Positions 7,668 through 16,256 of a stretch of 64,000 nucleotides of DNA are shown in pieces. The first letter of the stretch is position 1; the number at the start of each line of letters is the position of its first letter. Origin of the DNA: SZUA-365 sp049663345 (GTDB lineage: Bacteria; Bacteroidota; Ignavibacteria; SZUA-365); contig JBATDG010000072.1 in the NCBI GenBank assembly GCA_049663345.1, positions 1-64,000 of the forward strand. Reading direction: 5' to 3'. The position numbers and the translations under genes were made by a program. The notes under the pieces were generated by a model. It ran no database searches and had not been told where the DNA came from. It was given only the letters and a program-made list of their open reading frames with translations.

Positions 7668-10535
7668 GTGTTTTATGTGGATGAACATCCACGGAATATA
7701 ATGCCGGTAAAAAAACCAACGGTGAAACGGGAGACTCGATCGCGTGCTTCCAGCGCAGCATCCACGGCTGCTGCGTCGATGCTTGTGATCAGAGGCGCTC
7801 GTGTACACAACCTGAAAAATATATCGCTGGAACTCCCTCACAACCGCCTCATCGTCATTACAGGCGTCAGTGGCTCGGGAAAGTCCAGCCTGGCCTTCGA
7901 CACCATTTACGCCGAGGGACAGCGGCGCTATGTCGAGAGCCTCTCCGCATATGCACGGCAATTCCTCGAACGCATGAACAAGCCGGATGTTGATTCCATA
8001 CAGGGAATCGCTCCTGCCATCGCCATCGAGCAAAAAACCACGAGCCGCAACCCCCGCTCCACCGTGGGAACTACGACGGAAGTCTACGATTATCTCCGTC
8101 TCTTGTATGCGCGCATCGGCAAGACCTGGTGCCGCAACGACGACTCGCTCGTGCAGAGAGATTCTGTCCGCACAGCGATGGATCGCATCGAAGCACTGCC
8201 TGACGGCAGCAAGCTCTACATCATGTTCCCAATGCATCCGCATGAGGGACATAGCGTGGACGAAGAAATCGACAACCTGAGAAAGCAGGGGTTCATTCGC
8301 ATCGTAGTCGGAGAGAATCTGATCAACCTCGATGAAGTCGAACGCGTTGATGCTTCGAAGGACGATATTCTGATCCTCGTCGATCGGCTGGTGTGGAAAC
8401 GCAGTGCGGACCCTTCACGCTTTTCCGATTCACTGCAGACGGCTTTTGTCGAAGGCGACGGCAATGTGCGTGTGCGCGTCCTTGAGAGCGGCGAGGAGTG
8501 GAATTTCAGCGCTCGCTACGACTGCGGTGTTTGCGGCACCATGTATCGCGAACCCGAACCACAGCTGTTTTCTTTCAATAGTCCTGCAGGAGCCTGCCCG
8601 ACCTGTCAGGGCTTCGGCAGAACAACAGGCATCGATCCGAATCTCGTGATCCCGAACGAAAACAAAACGCTGGCCGAGGGCGCAGTACAGCCATGGACAA
8701 CGCCGAAGCACAGCAAGCATCAGCGCGATCTCGACCGGGCAGCCGTCGGCAAGGGCGTACGGCTCGATGTGCCATGGCGTGAGCTCACCGACGACGAACG
8801 CGCGTTCGTCTGGGATGGCGGCAAAGGATTCAAAGGCATTCGTGGTTTTTTTGAAATGGTGGAATCGAAAAACTACAAGATGCACTATCGCATTCTGATG
8901 GCTCGCTACCGCGGCTACACCACCTGCAAAGCCTGCGACGGAGCTCGACTGCAGCCTGACGCCCTTGCCGTTCGCGTGGCGAATCATCATCTCGGCGATC
9001 TCGTACGCATGCCGCTCGACCGCCTGCACCGATTTTTCGAAGAAGCGGAATTCACGCCCTTTGAGATGGATGTCGCCGAACGGATTCTCACCGAGATCCG
9101 GAAGCGGCTGACTATTCTCACAGAAATCGGACTCGGGTATCTGACTCTCGATCGCCTCTCGCACACGCTCTCCGGCGGAGAAGCCCAGCGCATCAATATT
9201 GCGACATCGCTCGGATCGCAGCTCGTCGGTTCCCTTTATGTGCTCGATGAACCAACCATCGGTCTGCATCCTCGCGACAACGGCCGCCTCATAGCCATTC
9301 TGCTGTCGCTCCGCGACAGCGGCAACACCGTCCTCGTCGTTGAGCACGATGCGGAAATGATGCAGGTGGCGGATCTGATCGTGGACATCGGACCCGCGGC
9401 CGGAGAAAACGGTGGAGAGATTGTTGCGATAGCTCCAATCAACGAGCTGAAGAAAATCAAGCAGTCGCTCACCGGACAATATCTCAGCGGAAAGCTCAAA
9501 ATTCCCGTTCCGAAAAAAAGACGGAAAAGCAAATTTTCTCTCGGCATCCAGCAGGCGCGGCAGAACAATCTGAAAAACTTCGACGTCTCCATTCCGCTCG
9601 GCATTCTCACCTGCGTCACCGGGGTGAGTGGTTCTGGCAAGAGTACGCTTGTAACTGACATTCTCTATGGAGGATTGAAAAAGGAATTGGATGGCGCGTT
9701 CGAAGATGAGATCGGCAGCTTTTCAGGCTTCACCGGCGTCAAGCGCATCAAGCACGTCGAGATGGTCGATCAGTCGCCTATCGGACGCACACCGCGCTCG
9801 AATCCCGTCACCTATCTGAAGGCCTTCGATGGTATCCGCGACCTCTTCGCCTCCGTTCCGGCATCAAAGCTGCGAGGCTATGCGCCGGGCGCGTTTTCCT
9901 TCAACGTCCCCGGCGGACGCTGCGACGTTTGCGAGGGCGACGGTTTTATCAAGGTGGAAATGCAATTCATGGCGGATCTCTACCTTGAGTGCGAGGCCTG
10001 CAAGGGATCGCGATACAAAAAGGAAATCCTGGAAATCCGCTACAACGGAAAGAATATCGTCGACGTGCTCAACATGACGGTGACGGAGGCTCTGCAGTTT
10101 TTCGAACATGTTCCCCGCATCGGCAACAAGCTTCGTGTGCTCGACGACGTCGGACTCGGATATATGCATCTCGGCCAGCCGGCTACAACTTTATCCGGAG
10201 GTGAGGCGCAGCGTTTGAAGCTCGCCCTGCATCTCTCGGCTCGCGACGACGGCCACACTCTTTTCATCTTTGATGAACCCACGACCGGGCTTCATTCGCA
10301 TGATGTACGCAAGCTGCTCAGCTGTTTCGAGGCGCTGATCGAAGCCGGTCACAGTGTTCTTATCATCGAACACAATCTTGACGTCATCAAATGCGCCGAT
10401 TGGATTATTGATCTTGGTCCGGAAGGCGGTGAAGACGGCGGAATGATCGTCGCCGAAGGAACACCCGAACAGGTCGCGGCCGTTGAGACGAGCTACACAG
10501 GCAGCTTTCTGCGCAAGATGCTTCCTCGCCCATAA
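7668..10535 (+). CDS. uvrA: Excinuclease ABC subunit A (UvrA)
   Basis: DNA damage sensor of nucleotide excision repair; an ATPase dimer that loads UvrB. The 955 residues contain both ABC modules: Walker A GVSGSGKSSLA (near residue 66) and GVSGSGKSTLV in the second half, two LSGGEAQR signatures, and the two zinc modules (CGVC...CPTC and CDVC...CEAC). Length is normal. The GTG at 7668 has GAGG 8 nt upstream; an ATG at 7701 is a good alternative, and conserved sequence begins only at about codon 38 (MLVIRGARVHNLK), so the N-terminal extension rich in Ser/Ala/Arg is not informative. It starts 95 bp from the divergent lipoprotein gene. Confidence 0.97.
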   Translation: MFYVDEHPRNIMPVKKPTVKRETRSRASSAASTAAASMLVIRGARVHNLKNISLELPHNRLIVITGVSGSGKSSLAFDTIYAEGQRRYVESLSAYARQFLERMNKPDVDSIQGIAPAIAIEQKTTSRNPRSTVGTTTEVYDYLRLLYARIGKTWCRNDDSLVQRDSVRTAMDRIEALPDGSKLYIMFPMHPHEGHSVDEEIDNLRKQGFIRIVVGENLINLDEVERVDASKDDILILVDRLVWKRSADPSRFSDSLQTAFVEGDGNVRVRVLESGEEWNFSARYDCGVCGTMYREPEPQLFSFNSPAGACPTCQGFGRTTGIDPNLVIPNENKTLAEGAVQPWTTPKHSKHQRDLDRAAVGKGVRLDVPWRELTDDERAFVWDGGKGFKGIRGFFEMVESKNYKMHYRILMARYRGYTTCKACDGARLQPDALAVRVANHHLGDLVRMPLDRLHRFFEEAEFTPFEMDVAERILTEIRKRLTILTEIGLGYLTLDRLSHTLSGGEAQRINIATSLGSQLVGSLYVLDEPTIGLHPRDNGRLIAILLSLRDSGNTVLVVEHDAEMMQVADLIVDIGPAAGENGGEIVAIAPINELKKIKQSLTGQYLSGKLKIPVPKKRRKSKFSLGIQQARQNNLKNFDVSIPLGILTCVTGVSGSGKSTLVTDILYGGLKKELDGAFEDEIGSFSGFTGVKRIKHVEMVDQSPIGRTPRSNPVTYLKAFDGIRDLFASVPASKLRGYAPGAFSFNVPGGRCDVCEGDGFIKVEMQFMADLYLECEACKGSRYKKEILEIRYNGKNIVDVLNMTVTEALQFFEHVPRIGNKLRVLDDVGLGYMHLGQPATTLSGGEAQRLKLALHLSARDDGHTLFIFDEPTTGLHSHDVRKLLSCFEALIEAGHSVLIIEHNLDVIKCADWIIDLGPEGGEDGGMIVAEGTPEQVAAVETSYTGSFLRKMLPRP

Positions 10536-10569
10536 CTGCGACATTCCCATCATTCATCGGAGGATATGC

Positions 10570-10938
10570 ATGGCACATGGCATTACCTGGTTTGAGATTC
10601 CCGCAGTGGGATTTCAGCGCGCAAAAAAATTCTATGAAACCCTGTTCGGCGTCACCATCCACGAGCAGGAGATGGGACAGGCACTCTACGGCATTATCGG
10701 TTCACCGGAGGACGGCATAAACGGCGCGATCGTTGTTCACGAATGGTATACACCTTCGGAAGGCGGCGTGCTTGTGTACCTTGACGCCGGAGATGATCTG
10801 AATGCGATGCTCGCGCGTGCCGAGGGCGCGGGAGCGATGGTCGTTATGCCCAGGACGCAGATTTCTGAAGACATCGGCTATATGGCTGTGTTCCGCGATC
10901 CGGAAGGAAACCGCATCGCCCTTCATTCGAAGAAGTAG
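10570..10938 (+). CDS. VOC (glyoxalase/bleomycin resistance) family protein
   Basis: 122 residues forming a single vicinal-oxygen-chelate fold. The start is the ATG at 10570 with GGAGG 6 nt upstream; the open frame further upstream overlaps uvrA. The sequence opens with ITWFEIPAVGFQRAKKFYETLFG, ends with the typical MAVFRDPEGNRIALHS, and has the internal VYLDAGDDL repeat. Substrate and reaction are not predictable from the sequence. It is followed 8 bp later by the EamA gene. Confidence 0.88.
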   Translation: MAHGITWFEIPAVGFQRAKKFYETLFGVTIHEQEMGQALYGIIGSPEDGINGAIVVHEWYTPSEGGVLVYLDAGDDLNAMLARAEGAGAMVVMPRTQISEDIGYMAVFRDPEGNRIALHSKK

Positions 10939-10946
10939 CAGCACAC

Positions 10947-11837
10947 ATGCTTTTTGTCGGCGAACTCAGTGCATTGGTGACCGCGTTCATGTGGTCCGGA
11001 ACCTCCATAGTTTTTTCGGAAGCCACTGCACGCGTCGGCTCCATCCAGGTCAACATCACGAGGATGATTCTCGCCCTTCTGTTCCTCGTGACTACGGTCT
11101 GGCTGCTGGGATTGAGCTATGCCATGTCCGCCAATCAAGTGATGAACCTCGCGATAAGCGGCATTATAGGACTCGTACTCGGAGACAGTTTCCTCTTCCG
11201 CGCATTCAAGGAAATCGGCGCCCGCATTTCCATGCTGATGATGTCGCTGGTTCCCGCAATGTCCGCTGCGATGGGTCTCATATTTCTCGGCGAAACGCTG
11301 ACTCCGCTCGGAATCACAGGCATGGTGATCACGATGACCGGCATAGCGCTGGTGGTGCTTGAACGCCAGCCGTCGACCGCTCCCAAATACAAGGTCACCA
11401 CCTCTGGACTGATCTTCGCTTTGCTCGGCGCCTTCGGCCAGGCTGCCGGACTCATTTTCGCAAAATTCGCATTAAACGAATCGCCCCTGCATGGAATGGT
11501 AGCGACGACAATTCGCATCGCGGCTGCTGTCGCGCTGTTTCTTCCCGCCGCAATTCTCTTTCGCTGGTATAAAAATCCTTTTCGCATTTACGCCAAGGAC
11601 AAGAAGGCGCTTGCCTTCACAACGGCCGGCGCAGTGCTCGGTCCGTATCTCGGCATCACATTCAGTCTCGTGGCGATAGCGCACACCAAGATCGCCATCG
11701 CCACCACGATCATGGCGCTGCCTCCGATCATCATGCTGCCGCTGGTATGGGTGATCTATCGCGAACGGCTGACGCCGCGCGCCATCATCGGCGCTGTGAT
11801 CGCTGTAGCGGGAGTTGCACTGCTGTTTCTCCGCTGA
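10947..11837 (+). CDS. DMT-superfamily EamA transporter
   Basis: 296-residue inner-membrane protein with about ten hydrophobic segments arranged as two EamA repeats (residues ~1-140 and ~155-296). Typical family features are the first repeat's RMILALLFL and FLGETLTPLGITGMVITMTGI and the second's ALPPIIMLPLVWVIYRERLTPRAIIG. These proteins export small metabolites or amino acids; the substrate here is unknown. It begins 8 bp after the VOC gene and its stop is followed by the TSUP gene in the same reading frame. Confidence 0.9.
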   Translation: MLFVGELSALVTAFMWSGTSIVFSEATARVGSIQVNITRMILALLFLVTTVWLLGLSYAMSANQVMNLAISGIIGLVLGDSFLFRAFKEIGARISMLMMSLVPAMSAAMGLIFLGETLTPLGITGMVITMTGIALVVLERQPSTAPKYKVTTSGLIFALLGAFGQAAGLIFAKFALNESPLHGMVATTIRIAAAVALFLPAAILFRWYKNPFRIYAKDKKALAFTTAGAVLGPYLGITFSLVAIAHTKIAIATTIMALPPIIMLPLVWVIYRERLTPRAIIGAVIAVAGVALLFLR

Positions 11838-11873
11838 ACCTGCGCAATTACAATTCGAAAAGCCGGAGTCATT

Positions 11874-12626
11874 ATTCCCGATCTGCTGACATACGCACTG
11901 CTGCTTGTCGCCGGCTTCATGGGCGGACTTATCGACTCCATGGCCGGAGGCGGCGGATTGATAACACTCCCCGCACTCATCGCAGCGGGTCTTTCGCCGC
12001 ATCTCGCGCTTGCGACCAATAAGGTGCAGAGTGCGATCGGAACCAGCTTCAGTACGTTCCGCTATCTGCGCAGCGGCTACGTGATCATCCCACTCGGCAT
12101 CACCGGCTTTGCGGGTTCGTTCGTCGGATCCTACGCAGGCGCGTGGACTGTCCTCCACGTTCCCGGTTCATCGCTTGAAGCACTGATCCCTGCACTCATC
12201 ATCATCGTTGGAGCGATCACTTTCCTGCGGAAGGACTTCGGCGTCAGCGATGAGCGTTATACCCTTGAGTTGCGGCATTACATTATGGGCGCCGCATTCG
12301 CGCTCGTGCTCGGATTCTACGATGGATTTTTTGGTCCCGGCACCGGTTCGTTTCTGGCTTTCGGCTTCGTCCTGTTGTTTCATTTCGGCTTTCTCCGAGC
12401 CACCGCACACGCGAAGCTGCTCAACCTTGCATCGAACTACGCGGCCATTCTCGCTTTCGTGCTCGGAGGAGAAATCGCCTGGGTCGTTGCGCTGCCCATG
12501 GGAATCGCCAACATCACGGGCGCATGGACCGGCGCAGGGCTCGCCATCAAGGGCGGCGCCCGCGTCATCAAACCTGTGTTCGGATTGGTACTACTCGCAC
12601 TGCTAGTGAAGATCACATTTTTTTAA
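11874..12626 (+). CDS. TSUP family permease (TauE/SafE, YfcA-like), probable non-canonical start
   Basis: Inner-membrane permease of the sulfite/organosulfonate exporter family, closest in motif layout to E. coli YfcA: GGLIDSMAGGGGLITLPAL near the start, ATNKVQS, GFYDGFFGPGTGSF, TAHAKLLNLASN. The first ATG in frame is at 11919, but this would delete most of the first membrane helix (LLTYALLLVAGF lies upstream in frame). Between the EamA stop (11835-11837) and 11919 there is no ATG, GTG or TTG in this frame. GGAG at 11865-11868 is well placed for ATT at 11874, which I take as the start; CTG at 11883 is another option. Length would be 250 residues. Confidence 0.85.
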   Translation: MPDLLTYALLLVAGFMGGLIDSMAGGGGLITLPALIAAGLSPHLALATNKVQSAIGTSFSTFRYLRSGYVIIPLGITGFAGSFVGSYAGAWTVLHVPGSSLEALIPALIIIVGAITFLRKDFGVSDERYTLELRHYIMGAAFALVLGFYDGFFGPGTGSFLAFGFVLLFHFGFLRATAHAKLLNLASNYAAILAFVLGGEIAWVVALPMGIANITGAWTGAGLAIKGGARVIKPVFGLVLLALLVKITFF

Positions 12627-12777
12627 TTTCGCTCCCCGCTGCGCCGATGCAGATTGAACAAGGACTTGCACCAGCCGAGGCTTGCCCTGGACTGAACGCA
12701 GCACCGTATCGGTTACCGCCTTGTTTGATGATTCGCCAAGTGATAATTTGTGTTGCTAAACAATACTAGAAGCCGAC

Positions 12778-13284
12778 ATGATTAAATCATTTATCCTCAT
12801 CATTTCCACCACGATGCTCCTTATTGCCTGTTCAGGCCAGGATGCATCCGATCTCATGAAGCAGGCCGACGACCTCGGGTCGAAGGGAAAAACTGCTGAG
12901 GCGCTTGCTCTCTACGAGCAAATTGCAAAGGACTTTGCAGACACGCCCGAAGCGCCAGATGCGATGATTCACTGCGCCCGAATTTACATCAACGAGCAGA
13001 AGGACCCGGTGAAGGCAGCTACGACATATGAACTCGTCGCTGAAAAGTATCCGCAGAGCGAATATGGCCACAGGGCCCTTTTCGCCGCTGCGTACACCTA
13101 TGCCAACGATATCGGGAATCTGGAACGTGGACGTGAGGCATACGAAAAGTATCTCAAGCAGTACCCCGACAGTTCAATGGCGTCAACTGCAAAATTCGAG
13201 CTCGACAATTTGGGCAAGAGTCCTGAAGAATTGCTCGAATCCCTGCAGTCAGAGCATTCTGCGGACGTTAGCGGAAATCAGTAG
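12778..13284 (+). CDS. TPR-type lipoprotein
   Basis: 168 residues with a signal peptide ending in the lipobox LIAC (Cys18). The mature part consists of tetratricopeptide-like helices: EALALYEQIAKDFADTPEAPDAMIHCARIY, then further units ending in YPQSEYGHRALF and YLKQYPDSSMASTAKFEL, like the YbgF/BamD group. It probably works as a periplasm-facing scaffold anchored in a membrane. It is followed 6 bp later by the DUF58 gene, so they form an operon. Confidence 0.85.
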   Translation: MIKSFILIISTTMLLIACSGQDASDLMKQADDLGSKGKTAEALALYEQIAKDFADTPEAPDAMIHCARIYINEQKDPVKAATTYELVAEKYPQSEYGHRALFAAAYTYANDIGNLERGREAYEKYLKQYPDSSMASTAKFELDNLGKSPEELLESLQSEHSADVSGNQ

Positions 13285-13290
13285 GAACAC

Positions 13291-14196
13291 ATGAGGCAGG
13301 AAAACAGAAGCACATATCTTCAACCTGATGTCGTTTCGCGCCTCTCCACAATGGAAATGCGCGCACGTCTGGTGGTGGAAGGCTTCATTACAGGCCTGCA
13401 CAAAAGCCCCTACCACGGCTTCAGCGTTGAGTTCGCTGAGCACCGACAGTATATGCCCGGAGATGAAATTCGCCGCATCGACTGGAAAGTTCTCGGCCGT
13501 ACCGATCGCTATTACATCAAGCAGTTCGAAGAAGAGACTAATCTAAAGTCCTACCTTGTGCTTGATACCAGCCGGTCGATGGATTTCAAATCCGGCGGCA
13601 ACGTCACAAAGCTTCAGTACGCTTCCTATCTCGCCGCTGCCCTGGCATATCTTATGATGCGGCAGCAGGACGCCGTAGGCCTGCTGACCTACGACGAAAC
13701 GCTGCAGAAATTCATGCCTCCGCATTCGACGAAGGTCTATCTCCAGACAATTCTGAAAGAACTCGAACATCTTGAGGCCGCGCGTTCCACAGGCACCAGC
13801 CGCGCATTGAATATGGCTGCGGAGCGCCTGCACCGCCGCGGACTGGTCATGATCTTCAGCGACCTGTTCGACAATCCCGACGACGTCATTTCCGCCCTGA
13901 AGCATTTCCGGTATAACCAACACGAAGTCATTCTCTTCCACATCCTCGATCCGAGGGAACGCAGTTTCGACTTTGGCCGCGATGCGATATTCCGTGATAT
14001 GGAGAGCAATGAGGAAATGATGACGCAGCCGCATCAGATTCAGCGTGCCTACCAGGAAGCTATGCGCGACTTCATCGCACGGTACAAAAAGGTATGCCGC
14101 GAGCAGCGCATCGACTATGTCCTGCTCGACACCTCGACTCCATTTGACGTCGCACTTTTCGAATACCTGAACAAGAGAAAGAAAATCGGGGGCTGA
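13291..14196 (+). CDS. DUF58 domain protein with vWA-like fold
   Basis: 301 residues. The DUF58 signature EFAEHRQYMPGDEIRRIDWK is at about residues 48-66, followed by TDRYYIKQFEEETNL. The MIDAS-like metal site DTSRS is at 92-96. The rest has the vWA-like alternating strands (GLVMIFSDLFDN, VILFHILDP). DUF58 proteins usually sit beside a MoxR ATPase; here none is adjacent, and the partners are a TPR lipoprotein and an Omp28-like lipoprotein. TAGGAAC before the ATG is a weak ribosome site. Confidence 0.9.
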   Translation: MRQENRSTYLQPDVVSRLSTMEMRARLVVEGFITGLHKSPYHGFSVEFAEHRQYMPGDEIRRIDWKVLGRTDRYYIKQFEEETNLKSYLVLDTSRSMDFKSGGNVTKLQYASYLAAALAYLMMRQQDAVGLLTYDETLQKFMPPHSTKVYLQTILKELEHLEAARSTGTSRALNMAAERLHRRGLVMIFSDLFDNPDDVISALKHFRYNQHEVILFHILDPRERSFDFGRDAIFRDMESNEEMMTQPHQIQRAYQEAMRDFIARYKKVCREQRIDYVLLDTSTPFDVALFEYLNKRKKIGG

Positions 14197-14230
14197 TCGT
14201 TTCCCGCACTACGGTTCAAAGGAATTTCCC

Positions 14231-15286
14231 ATGAAGACATTTGCCAACCTTCTCTCAATAATCCTGATCCTGGCTCTCATTCAAGGCTGCGGCACAAAGG
14301 CCGTCAACGAACCGGGCGTCGATATTCAGGCACCGTCGGTGAGCTTTCAAACACCTTCTTCCGGCGATTCGATAACATCAGCTGATATTGCCATTGTGCT
14401 GAACGCCAGCGATAACGATGCCGTAAGTTCCATCGAACTTTCCCTCGACGGCGGTGCGCCATTTGCGACGCTGACTGCTGAGCCATGGGAGACAACGCTC
14501 GTCACTGCGGATATCGCTGAGGGCAATCATTCGCTGCGCGCTACTGCAAAGGATCCCACAGGAAACGTGACCACATCCAGTGTGCAGCTGCGTAAGGGCA
14601 CGGCGCAGCAGGAAGATGTGCTGCGAATGGCGCTTGTGGAAATCGTGACCAGTGCGAACTGCGCTCCCTGCGGACCCGCCAACGAACTCTACCATCAACA
14701 AGAAGCGACGCCGCTTTTCCAGCAGCGAGTCGCCACGATCAAGTATCATGTCTGGTGGCCGCGTCCGACGGATAAGCTGTGGCATCACTCTTCCGAATGG
14801 TGCCGGCCGCGAGTGGAATCGCTTTTCGACCCGAATGAAGGCGCACCGATGGGCTTTGTCAACGGCCAGAAAATAAATAACCGTGCGAGCGATTGGATTT
14901 CCTCTGCCACTACGGGTGTCGATGTTCCGGCCGGCGCAAAAATTGAGCTCGAGAGCACGCGGAGTGGAAATACGATCAACCTCACGATTACGGTCAAGGG
15001 AATCACGACCGGCTCTTTCAATGACCTTCGTCTGCACACTGTCGTGACCGAATCCGACATCGAGTACAATGACGGCAACTCGGAGCTCGTTCACTTCGAC
15101 GTCATGCGCCGCATGTATCCTTCGGCTGAAGGCGAAATCGTAACTATCGCCAATGCGCAAACTGCCGTTTTCCAGCGCAGCATCGAAATCAATTCAGAGT
15201 GGAATGCGGACAATCTCGGCGTGGTGGTTTTTCTCCAGCGCAACTCAAATCACGATGTGCTGCAAGCTGCCAAAAAACGCCTGTAA
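14231..15286 (+). CDS. Omp28-like lipoprotein with Ig-like and thioredoxin-like domains
   Basis: 351 residues with a lipobox (LIQGC, Cys20). Residues ~33-122 form an Ig-like domain (APSVSFQTPSSGDSITSADI...SIELSLDGG). From ~133 on, the sequence matches the Omp28 family: VEIVTSANCAPCGPANELYH has a CxxC (Cys144 and Cys147) in a thioredoxin-like fold, then VATIKYHVWWP and MGFVNGQ. It is probably an outer-membrane or surface lipoprotein with possible thiol chemistry. It is the last gene before a strong terminator. Confidence 0.85.
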   Translation: MKTFANLLSIILILALIQGCGTKAVNEPGVDIQAPSVSFQTPSSGDSITSADIAIVLNASDNDAVSSIELSLDGGAPFATLTAEPWETTLVTADIAEGNHSLRATAKDPTGNVTTSSVQLRKGTAQQEDVLRMALVEIVTSANCAPCGPANELYHQQEATPLFQQRVATIKYHVWWPRPTDKLWHHSSEWCRPRVESLFDPNEGAPMGFVNGQKINNRASDWISSATTGVDVPAGAKIELESTRSGNTINLTITVKGITTGSFNDLRLHTVVTESDIEYNDGNSELVHFDVMRRMYPSAEGEIVTIANAQTAVFQRSIEINSEWNADNLGVVVFLQRNSNHDVLQAAKKRL

Positions 15287-15324
15287 AAATACACCGCAGG
15301 CCATGACGGCCTCAGCGTAAATGC

Positions 15325-15358
15325 AAAACGGTCCTGCCTGTGCGGGACCGTTTTTTTT
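15325..15358 (+). terminator. Intrinsic terminator after the Omp28-like gene
   Basis: A 10-bp stem AAAACGGTCC/GGACCGTTTT with a 10-nt loop runs into eight T residues. It ends the plus-strand run that starts at uvrA. Confidence 0.9.
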
Positions 15359-15423
15359 ATCTGAAGCTATCTGTTTCCGTTGATCGCAGGTGCTTGAAGC
15401 CATCTCGGAGAGGACGTGAGGAA

Positions 15424-16248
15424 TTATGGCTGCGGCAATTTTCGGGATGCCTCGAACAGCGTTACAGCTACGGCGTTTGCCACATTGATGGAGTCGACGT
15501 CATTTCGCATCGGAATGCTGAAGCGGCTGTCGCATAGCGCGAGCGCTTCGTCAGTCAGACCGTAGGCCTCGCTGCCGAAGAACAGACACAGATTATTTCC
15601 CGCTTCATTCGCAGGACTTCCTATCAGCGCTTCACCGTCCCGAGGTGTGGTGCCGACGATATGCCAGCCGAATTCCCGGCGACAGCGCCGGAGGGCGGCA
15701 TGAACATCCTCGCTGCGATGGATTGTCAATGAGAACACATTGCCGAGAGAAACACGTACGCTCCGCCTCATCCAGGGACTGCTCGAATCCGTTCCTACTA
15801 TCAGACTGTGCACTCCGAAAGCCGCGCAGTTGCGCAGTATCATACCCATGTTCTCCGCATCCGCAATCCCTTCCAATGCGACATGAAGTACGCGTCCCTC
15901 GCCCTTTTTCTGAAGCTGTTCGAGGGACGGATTCTCCGGCAGCACTCCAATGGCGAGCAAGCTCTTGTGCAGCGGATAGCCGACGATGCCTTCCATCAGC
16001 GCATCGGACGCAACAAAGACAGCTGTGTCGCCAAAACGCTCCGACTGCAATTCCTTTTCAAACATTCGCAGCCACGACTCGGACAATAGCAGGGAATGCA
16101 CGGATAGTGAAGATGTGAGCAGCGCTCGCACGGCCTTCTCTCCTTCCGCGACGCAATACCCCTCCTGCCAGTGCGAGGTGCGTGCCCGCAATGTGCGATA
16201 GGGTTCGAGTTCGCTGCTATCGAGATCGGTTACGGGAACGATGCGCAT
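15424..16248 (-). CDS. SpoU/TrmH family RNA 2'-O-methyltransferase
   Basis: SAM-dependent SPOUT methyltransferase that modifies the 2'-OH of rRNA or tRNA. 274 residues from the ATG at 16248; the longer frame to 16476 overlaps DUF445. Three SpoU motifs are visible: motif 1 IADAENMGMILRNCAAFGV, motif 2 LCLFFGSEAYGLTDEAL and motif 3 SIPMRNDVDSINVANAVAVTLFEA. The N-terminal ~100 residues form the RNA-binding extension. The target nucleotide cannot be told. It starts 8 bp downstream of the DUF445 stop. Confidence 0.92.
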   Translation of the reverse strand: MRIVPVTDLDSSELEPYRTLRARTSHWQEGYCVAEGEKAVRALLTSSLSVHSLLLSESWLRMFEKELQSERFGDTAVFVASDALMEGIVGYPLHKSLLAIGVLPENPSLEQLQKKGEGRVLHVALEGIADAENMGMILRNCAAFGVHSLIVGTDSSSPWMRRSVRVSLGNVFSLTIHRSEDVHAALRRCRREFGWHIVGTTPRDGEALIGSPANEAGNNLCLFFGSEAYGLTDEALALCDSRFSIPMRNDVDSINVANAVAVTLFEASRKLPQP

Positions 16249-16256
16249 GTGCTTAC

